Positions 6,268-10,143 of a stretch of DNA of 10,143 nucleotides are shown piece by piece (positions within the stretch are counted from its first letter, which is position 1; the number at the start of each line of letters is the position of its first letter). Both the position numbers and the translations under genes were made by a program. The DNA lies in the NCBI GenBank assembly GCA_001774455.1, contig MFAC01000011.1:1-10143 (forward strand), read 5' to 3'. Source of the stretch: Candidatus Campbellbacteria bacterium RIFCSPLOWO2_02_35_12. Lineage in GTDB: Bacteria > Patescibacteriota > Minisyncoccia > Phycocordibacterales > UBA2163. The notes under the pieces were generated by a model. The model saw only the letters and a program-made list of their open reading frames with translations. It was not told the DNA's origin and did no database searches.

Positions 6268-7623
6268 ATGATTGATGTAAAATTATTGGCTCGCACCAAT
6301 GTTGATCCTGTTGAATTGGCAAGTCATGCGGCTCTGATGTGCTATCAAGACACGCCACCTGATTTTGGAAAAGAAATTGATGTAAAAAACAGGTTGTTTG
6401 ATGTCGGGCATCACACAACTTTGCAACATTTTTTCATGACCTACCAGATTGACGGTATTTCCGTGGGTGATGTCACTTTCGGATTGCACTTAGCAAGTCC
6501 TTTTTACAACAGTGACCAAAGAAGCGGCAGATTCTGCGCCAAGATGTTTTTAAATCCTGATTTCGGAAAAATTGGAGATTACATAAAATTTTTCTGGCCA
6601 AACATTTGTCATGAAAAAATCGACAAGATAGTTGGCTACATCAAAAGTGGACTGGAAGTTTACTTCACAAACATTGAAGGAGCGACAAATCTTGCCAAAC
6701 AATTTATCAAAGAGGAGAGACCATTCGCATCCGAAAAATACATTGAAGCGAACGCTCCGAAATTCGCTCAAGAGCAAATGCGGATGTTTATACCAGTCAT
6801 ATTTCCAACTGGTTTGGATTTTACGATTAATCTTTCTTCTCTTGTGGCATTGTACGAATCCGCTTGGAATCCCGTAATGAAGCATATTACCACAAAGATG
6901 GCGATGATAATGCTAACTTCTTTTCCAAAATTGCATTTCATGTTTAATAAAGAAAGAAGAAGAGAAAAAGATTGCCCATCACTTTTTAGAAAAAGTGGAA
7001 CTGGACAGGAAATTAATTATGAGCCAATTCTTTGGGGATTTGATGTTTGGGGTGATAATTTTTTTAAAAAACCAGAAAGCAACATAATGCACCCAATTGA
7101 TCTCTTGCATTATCAACCGGAATTGATGGGCAACAATTTTGCTGAAATAAGGAGTGGAGTTGAAATATCTCTGGCCACAATGGGTCAGGATCAAAGGCAC
7201 AGAACTATTTCAAGGAGCGAACCTTATTTTACAGGCAGATTTTATTTGCCTCCGTTGTTGAAAGAGATGGGTTTAGAAAAAGAAGCCGCGAGTCTTCTGA
7301 AAAGATGGTGTGAGTTAACGGAGGAAATACCGCCAGCTTTAGCCAGAATTATCGCGCCTTATGGAGCAATGGTGCGTTACAGCAAACGAGGTTCTTTAAA
7401 CGCCATTGTCCATGAGCAGATGAAAAGACTTTGCTGGTGCGCCCAAGAAGAAATCTATCATCTATCCAGAATGCTAAGAAGAAATATTGAGAATGAAAAT
7501 CTTTTATCAGTATTTGCCCCCGCTTGTTATAAGACAGGCTCTTGCGCCGAGGGGAATAGGTATTGTGGCAGGGATATAAGAGTCAGGGAAACGGGTGATT
7601 ATTTTCCCGCGCGAAAAGTTTAA
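6268..7623 (+). CDS. thyX: Double-length ThyX-family (FAD-dependent) thymidylate synthase
   Basis: ThyX converts dUMP to dTMP using FAD, NADPH and methylene-tetrahydrofolate. The protein is 451 residues, about twice a single ThyX domain, and reads as two tandem ThyX-like halves. The first half has GHHTTLQHFFMTYQIDGISV at 47-66, then LHLASPFYNSDQRSGRF at 73-89, where the ThyX motif RHR is replaced by LHL, and an AQEQMRMFIPVIFPTGLDFT segment. The second half keeps the signature RHRTISRSEPYFTGR at 310-324 and a C-terminal NAIVHEQMKRLCWCAQEEI segment that corresponds to the substrate-binding helix of ThyX. Near the end, C420, C426 and C433 form a cysteine cluster. The start is fixed by AAAGGAG 7 bases upstream. 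It is monocistronic, followed by a strong terminator and convergent with dcd. The family is clear; which half is catalytic is inferred from the RHR motif. Confidence 0.85.
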   Translation: MIDVKLLARTNVDPVELASHAALMCYQDTPPDFGKEIDVKNRLFDVGHHTTLQHFFMTYQIDGISVGDVTFGLHLASPFYNSDQRSGRFCAKMFLNPDFGKIGDYIKFFWPNICHEKIDKIVGYIKSGLEVYFTNIEGATNLAKQFIKEERPFASEKYIEANAPKFAQEQMRMFIPVIFPTGLDFTINLSSLVALYESAWNPVMKHITTKMAMIMLTSFPKLHFMFNKERRREKDCPSLFRKSGTGQEINYEPILWGFDVWGDNFFKKPESNIMHPIDLLHYQPELMGNNFAEIRSGVEISLATMGQDQRHRTISRSEPYFTGRFYLPPLLKEMGLEKEAASLLKRWCELTEEIPPALARIIAPYGAMVRYSKRGSLNAIVHEQMKRLCWCAQEEIYHLSRMLRRNIENENLLSVFAPACYKTGSCAEGNRYCGRDIRVRETGDYFPARKV

Positions 7624-7655
7624 ATTTAAATTTTCTTTTCTCTCCAAGGGCTTAA

Positions 7656-7696
7656 AAGGCATTAACAATTTTCTTGTTAATGCCTTCTTGTTTTTT
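7656..7696 (+). terminator. Intrinsic terminator after thyX, possibly bidirectional
   Basis: A perfect 12-bp stem, AAGGCATTAACA (7656-7667) with TGTTAATGCCTT (7675-7686), encloses a 7-base loop. It is followed by CTTGTTTTTT. On the opposite strand the same hairpin is followed by a shorter run of T (TTTTAAG), so it may also stop convergent transcripts from dcd, which ends at 7729. Confidence 0.9.
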
Positions 7697-7728
7697 AAAT
7701 TTAAGTTAAATAATGTTTTAATATTTTC

Positions 7729-8289
7729 TTAAAACAAATTGTTTGTATTTGCTTCAGTTGGACCTCTTTGTTTTAAGTAAAGCGATTTTTTTCTTTTATT
7801 ATATGGAACTTCTGACGGAGAAGATAAGAATTCGCAAGCAATTTGACAAATATACATATTAGGATAAATAGCAATGGCTAAATTGGATTGATTGCTTATT
7901 TCAAGAGTAATTTCTCCTTCAAAACCCGGGTCAACGAAACCAGCCGTATGCACAAGCACGCCCATTCTCGCAAGCGAACTTTTTCCTTCAACTCTTATTA
8001 CCATATTATCAGGAACTTTAATCCACTCAATAGTGCTTGCTATAACAAAATTATTCGGATGTAAAATAAAATTTTCGCCTTTCTTTAATTTGATAGTTTT
8101 AGTAAAATCCTTCGGTAACCCTTTTTTAGTATCCAACAGACTCTGTTTTTCAGTATGAAATACTTTAAAAATATTGCTTAATTTTAAATCAATGGAAGCC
8201 GGGCCTATTTGGTCATTGGTAAGTTTTGGGTAAAATATTAATTCTTTCTTTTTTATGGATTTTTTTATATCTTTATCAGATAAAATCAT
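7729..8289 (-). CDS. dcd: dCTP deaminase, possibly the bifunctional dUMP-forming type
   Basis: Dcd deaminates dCTP to dUTP; bifunctional relatives go on to dUMP. The 186-residue protein has the family core: IGPASIDLKLSN at 28-39, VEGKSSLARMG at 100-110 with the active-site Ser and Arg, and HTAGFVDPGFEGEITLEISN at 114-133, where E130 is the expected catalytic Glu. The TAGF-DPGF-ITLE pattern resembles bifunctional dCTP deaminase/dUTPase proteins such as the mycobacterial one more than the E. coli enzyme, but the sequence alone does not settle this. The start is the ATG at 8289 (MILSDKDI, typical of the family); an upstream TTG at 8316 is open but adds an atypical MDFNVIIII extension. An extended -10 promoter lies directly before the ATG. 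With ThyX it supplies dTMP synthesis. Confidence 0.93.
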   Translation of the reverse strand: MILSDKDIKKSIKKKELIFYPKLTNDQIGPASIDLKLSNIFKVFHTEKQSLLDTKKGLPKDFTKTIKLKKGENFILHPNNFVIASTIEWIKVPDNMVIRVEGKSSLARMGVLVHTAGFVDPGFEGEITLEISNQSNLAIAIYPNMYICQIACEFLSSPSEVPYNKRKKSLYLKQRGPTEANTNNLF

Positions 8290-8296
8290 AATTATT

Positions 8297-8305
8297 ATTA
8301 TAACA
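8297..8305 (-). promoter_or_regulatory. Extended -10 promoter of dcd, predicted leaderless transcript
   Basis: On the minus strand the sequence is TGTTATAAT, a perfect TGN extended -10, ending 7 bases before the A of the dcd ATG. Transcription would therefore begin at or within a base or two of the start codon. No good -35 is visible at 17 bases, which is common for extended -10 promoters. Confidence 0.55.
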
Positions 8306-8337
8306 TTAAAATCCAAGAGGGGTCCTTGAGTAATAAC

Positions 8338-8420
8338 ATAAAATATCTCAAAAGCTCGATTGAAACTCCTTAATCCGTTTCAATCCCTTACAGGGACTGT
8401 TCACCTTTTGGATATTTTAT
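8338..8420 (-). repeat. Foldback repeat between dcd and rplK
   Basis: The outer arms ATAAAATATCTCAAAAG (8338-8354) and CTTTTGGATATTTTAT (8405-8420) are inverted repeats with one base deleted. Nested inside are GATTGAAAC/GTTTCAATC (8358-8366 and 8377-8385) and CCCTTACAGGG (8385-8395). The first 50 bases (8338-8387) recur exactly at 8434-8483. On the minus strand a 15-codon frame (MSDSEIKYPKGEQSL, 8388-8435) spans part of it, but it has no ribosome binding site and is not called as a gene. Confidence 0.8.
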
Positions 8421-8433
8421 TTCGCTATCGCTC

Positions 8434-8483
8434 ATAAAATATCTCAAAAGCTCGATTGAAACTCCTTAATCCGTTTCAATCCC
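8434..8483 (-). repeat. Partial second copy of the foldback repeat, overlapping the rplK 3' end
   Basis: These 50 bases are identical to 8338-8387, 96 bases away, and the preceding base (C) is also shared. The copy stops where the rplK-specific sequence begins, so the last codons of rplK and its TAA stop (8466-8468) lie inside the repeat, within the loop of GATTGAAAC/GTTTCAATC. A 13-base linker (8421-8433) separates it from the complete foldback. Confidence 0.88.
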
Positions 8484-8888
8484 CATACTCCTTGCTGTGC
8501 CGGCTATTATTTTCGCGCCCTGTTCTTTATCGTTCGTATTAAGGTTTGGGAGTTTTTTTGCCGCAATATCAATAAGCTGTTTTTTTGTTATTTTGCCGAT
8601 TTTATTTACCAAATTCTTGCCTGAACCCTTTTCTTTACCGAGCGCTTTCAGAAGCAAGCGCGAAGCGGGAGGCGTTTTTAATATAAAATCAAAACTTCTG
8701 TCTTCATACACGGAAATCTCAACAGGAATAATATCCCCCACCATTTCTTTTGTCGCATCGTTAAATTTTGTTACAAACTCCCCGATATTTATTCCCGCCT
8801 GCCCTAATGCAGGACCCACTGGCGGCGCCGGTGTCGCTTTACCGGCTAAAATTTGAAGTTTTAATTTTTTTATTATCTTTTTTGCCAT
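8466..8888 (-). CDS. rplK: 50S ribosomal protein L11
   Basis: L11 binds the GTPase-associated region of 23S rRNA and helps factor-dependent GTP hydrolysis. The 140-residue protein is nearly the usual length of 141-142. The N-terminal domain carries [20 protein letters not shown] and [16 protein letters not shown]; the C-terminal RNA-binding domain has [17 protein letters not shown] and ends [14 protein letters not shown]. The last residues GIETD and the stop codon are encoded within a repeat that recurs 96 bases downstream. The ATG follows the nusG stop by 3 bases; no strong Shine-Dalgarno sequence is present. The usual partner rplA (L1) is not downstream: repeats and dcd follow. Confidence 0.97.
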   Translation of the reverse strand: MAKKIIKKLKLQILAGKATPAPPVGPALGQAGINIGEFVTKFNDATKEMVGDIIPVEISVYEDRSFDFILKTPPASRLLLKALGKEKGSGKNLVNKIGKITKKQLIDIAAKKLPNLNTNDKEQGAKIIAGTARSMGIETD

Positions 8889-8891
8889 AAT

Positions 8892-9434
8892 TTAAATTTT
8901 CTTAATTTGTAAAAAATCCAACTCAACGGGCGTCTCTCTGCCGAACATTGATACCAAAACTTTTGCTTTGCCTCTATCTTTATCCACTTCGCTTATTTTA
9001 CCCTCAAGCTCTTTAAATGGGCCATCTATTATAATAACAGGGTCTTCAATATCAAATTCAACGCTATGTTTTGCTATATCGGATTTCATTCTCTTTAACA
9101 ATATATCTAATTCATTTTTTGAAAGAGGAACTGGATGAACTCCGGAACCGACAAAGCCGGTAACTCTTGGCGTATTCCTCACAACATACCATGAATCATC
9201 GTCAACAACCATATCAACAAGCACATATCCGGGATATACTTTGTCTTCTTCCTCAACTCTTTTGCCTGCTTTTATTTTTATTTTTTTTTCAGTTGGAACT
9301 ATTACATCAAATATCTTGTCCTCCATACCGAGCGACTCTATGCGCTGTTTTAAGTTTCGCGCGACGGCGTTTTCATAGCCCGAATATGTATGTATAGCGT
9401 ACCAATTTCTTTTTTGTATCGTATCTTGTTTCAT
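8892..9434 (-). CDS. nusG: Transcription termination/antitermination factor NusG
   Basis: NusG binds RNA polymerase and links it to Rho or to the ribosome. The 180-residue protein has the NGN domain (NWYAIHTYSGYENAVARNLK from about residue 10, YPGYVLVDM at 67-75, VRNTPRVTGFVG) and a C-terminal KOW domain at about 128-180 (DPVIIIDGPFKELEGKI, MFGRETPVELDFLQIKKI). The start is taken as the ATG at 9434, 4 bases after the secE stop; a TTG at 9446 is open but would overlap secE. It lies between secE and rplK in the conserved bacterial order, apparently in one transcript. Confidence 0.97.
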   Translation of the reverse strand: MKQDTIQKRNWYAIHTYSGYENAVARNLKQRIESLGMEDKIFDVIVPTEKKIKIKAGKRVEEEDKVYPGYVLVDMVVDDDSWYVVRNTPRVTGFVGSGVHPVPLSKNELDILLKRMKSDIAKHSVEFDIEDPVIIIDGPFKELEGKISEVDKDRGKAKVLVSMFGRETPVELDFLQIKKI

Positions 9435-9438
9435 AATT

Positions 9439-9618
9439 TTATACAATAAATGTCTCTAATAAGAATGTAAAAATAAAATCAAAAAAACCTAAAAACATAG
9501 CCGTAAAAAATGATATTGCGATTACAAGCGCCGTAAAAATAATTGTCTGTCGTCTCGTGGGCCAGCTAACATGTTTTAATTCTCCTTTTGTGTCTTTGAT
9601 ATAGTCAATAAGTTTCAT
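9439..9618 (-). CDS. secE: Preprotein translocase subunit SecE
   Basis: SecE is the clamp subunit of the SecYEG membrane channel. This short gene encodes 59 residues, MKLIDYIKDTKGELKHVSWP being the first 20. The conserved SecE segment KGELKHVSWPTRRQT (11-25) is followed by one hydrophobic membrane span (about 26-56; ending FTFLLETFIV). This is the minimal single-span form, compared with three spans in E. coli. It ends 4 bases before the nusG ATG. No Shine-Dalgarno sequence precedes its ATG. Motif and position next to nusG make the call firm. Confidence 0.94.
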   Translation of the reverse strand: MKLIDYIKDTKGELKHVSWPTRRQTIIFTALVIAISFFTAMFLGFFDFIFTFLLETFIV

Positions 9619-9630
9619 AATATATTTATT

Positions 9631-9680
9631 AGTATTATATAAAAAAACACCCGCGTGGGGCTGTTTATTTATATAATACT
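9631..9680. repeat. 50-bp palindrome in the secE leader
   Basis: The outer arms AGTATTATATAA (9631-9642) and TTATATAATACT (9669-9680) are perfect 12-bp inverted repeats. The inner AAACAcCC(C)/GGGcTGTTT stem surrounds the loop GCGTG. Read on the minus strand, the GC-rich stem is followed by TTTTTTT, as in an intrinsic terminator or attenuator. Each arm contains TATAAT facing outwards (minus strand 9634-9639; plus strand 9672-9677). Confidence 0.75.
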
Positions 9681-9700
9681 TATTCTCACAAAGTAGTCAA
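9673..9700 (-). promoter_or_regulatory. Candidate promoter of secE-nusG-rplK
   Basis: The minus strand has TTGACT (9695-9700) and TATTAT (9673-9678) with a 16-base spacer, each matching 5 of 6 consensus bases. The predicted start, near 9666, falls at the foot of the palindrome, so the hairpin would form at the very 5' end of the mRNA. A second -10 (TATAAT, 9634-9639), closer to the gene, lacks a -35. Confidence 0.5.
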
Positions 9701-9740
9701 GTAAATATTAATGCGCGACAATACCAATAAAAAATAAATA

Positions 9741-9783
9741 ACCGCACCAAAAAATATTCTAACTAGATATTTTTTGGTACGGT
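9741..9783 (-). terminator. Long AT-rich hairpin downstream of the 9806-10027 gene
   Basis: The arms 9741-9757 (ACCGcACCAAAAAATAT) and 9767-9783 (ATATTTTTTGGTaCGGT) pair at 16 of 17 positions around a 9-base loop. On the minus strand the hairpin is followed by TTATTTATTTTTT, consistent with termination of the gene that ends at 9806. The right arm is part of a direct repeat, GGTACGGTATG (9776-9786) and GGTGCGGTATG (9789-9799). Confidence 0.6.
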
Positions 9784-9805
9784 ATGTTGGTGCGGTATGC
9801 AAAAG

Positions 9806-10027
9806 TTACTCCTTCTTATGTTTTATCGTCTCCAACGCCACTTTTATTGTTGTTTCATCCGGGTTAATTTTGTTAACAATTTCACCAAATAATTTATTGA
9901 TGAAATCGTCTTTCCCCCGGGTCGGCAAGGCGTTTCTTATTGCCTCTTGTGTAACTTTCTTAAAAAATTCTCTGCTAACTGGTATGCAGAAAATTTTCTC
10001 ATTAACAACACCTGTTAAATTTGGCAT
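9806..10027 (-). CDS. Small protein of unknown function
   Basis: The 73-residue product is not recognised. It starts MPNLTGVVNEKIFCIPVSRE, has a charged middle (FFKKVTQEAIRNAL, RGKDDFINKLFGEIVNKI) and a Lys-rich end (KHKKE). It has no signal peptide or membrane span and a single Cys. The segment from about residue 9 to 50 could be a short beta strand followed by helices, but no family follows from this. The best support that it is real is GGGGGAGG at 10033-10040, 5 bases before the ATG, plus a terminator-like hairpin 23 bases after its stop. It is upstream of secE on the same strand but separated from it by the hairpin and a promoter, so it is probably its own unit. Confidence 0.6.
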   Translation of the reverse strand: MPNLTGVVNEKIFCIPVSREFFKKVTQEAIRNALPTRGKDDFINKLFGEIVNKINPDETTIKVALETIKHKKE

Positions 10028-10143
10028 TTCAACCTCCCCCTAAAAAAGTTTAAAATTAAAATTTCTACCCTTTAGAGTAACATACAATCAGGCTTCACGC
10101 AAGGTTTGGGGTATTATCTAATTTCGTATGTAATACTCACCTG
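10028..10143 (-). promoter_or_regulatory. Upstream region of the small gene
   Basis: GGGGGAGG (minus strand, 10033-10040) is the ribosome binding site of the 9806-10027 gene. Further upstream I see only AT-rich sequence, a short inverted repeat GTATTA/TAATAC near the window end, and no convincing promoter pair. No coding frame or RNA gene could be supported. Confidence 0.4.

Noticed and set aside
8290..8316. TTG start of dcd at 8316
   Set aside because: The extension MDFNVIIII is atypical, and the extended -10 promoter lies inside it; MILSDKDI at 8289 is the family start.
8388..8435. 15-codon minus-strand ORF (MSDSEIKYPKGEQSL) after rplK
   Set aside because: It lies entirely within the foldback repeat and has no ribosome binding site, so the frame is most likely incidental.
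8338..8483. CRISPR array suggested by GTTTCAATCCC and GATTGAAAC motifs
   Set aside because: Only two copies exist, one overlapping rplK. The repeat is 50 bases with a nested palindrome, the intervening segment is itself the other arm of a foldback, and no cas gene is present.
9435..9446. TTG start of nusG at 9446
   Set aside because: It would overlap secE; an ATG 4 bases after the secE stop is available.
119..9618. Alternative genetic code with TGA as glycine, as in some related lineages
   Set aside because: All conserved proteins read through without in-frame TGA and use ordinary glycine codons, so code 11 fits.
9774..10043. Plus-strand 89-codon frame
   Set aside because: It is antisense to the 73-residue gene that has a strong ribosome binding site, begins within the hairpin arm, and has no ribosome binding site of its own.
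9619..10143. tRNA-Trp gene expected near secE
   Set aside because: No cloverleaf or T-loop consensus could be found on either strand.

Overview
The window is AT-rich, densely packed bacterial DNA with small intergenic gaps and compact proteins. Short forms of core genes (a 196-residue RecO without zinc cysteines, a 59-residue SecE), start sites mostly without Shine-Dalgarno sequences, and a secE-nusG-rplK cluster with no rplA behind it point to the Candidate Phyla Radiation (Patescibacteria), most likely a parcubacterium. This placement is inference from gene content. Every confidently called gene ends in TAA and none has an in-frame TGA, so the standard bacterial code fits.

Layout. 1-95 holds one copy of a palindromic repeat, cut by the window edge. 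119-5888 is a minus-strand operon, argS-ileS-recO, with gaps of 1 and 3 bases. A second, inverted copy of the repeat lies at 5915-6018, just upstream of argS, so the operon is bracketed by the two copies. 6019-6267 is a leader region with a candidate promoter and a 19-codon ORF that has a strong ribosome binding site. 6268-7623 is a plus-strand, double-length ThyX-family thymidylate synthase with a strong hairpin terminator behind it. Convergent to it is dcd (7729-8289, minus). 8338-8483 carries a foldback repeat and a partial second copy; the second copy runs into rplK and contains its stop codon. 8466-9618 is the minus-strand cluster secE-nusG-rplK. 9631-9783 holds two long palindromes and the likely secE promoter. 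A small gene of unknown function (9806-10027, minus) has a strong ribosome binding site.

How the genes work together. ArgRS and IleRS charge tRNAs for translation, and RecO serves recombinational repair. Dcd and ThyX are consecutive parts of de novo dTMP synthesis (dCTP to dUTP or dUMP, then dUMP to dTMP), although they are transcribed towards each other from separate promoters. SecE is a subunit of the Sec translocon, NusG is a transcription elongation factor, and L11 is part of the ribosomal GTPase-associated centre.

The most striking observation is a complete histidine-phosphatase domain inserted inside IleRS, between the two halves of a zinc knuckle, with its catalytic residues visible. 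Next come three different palindromic repeat types: one flanking the aminoacyl-tRNA synthetase operon, one inside the argS reading frame, and one that provides the 3' end of rplK.
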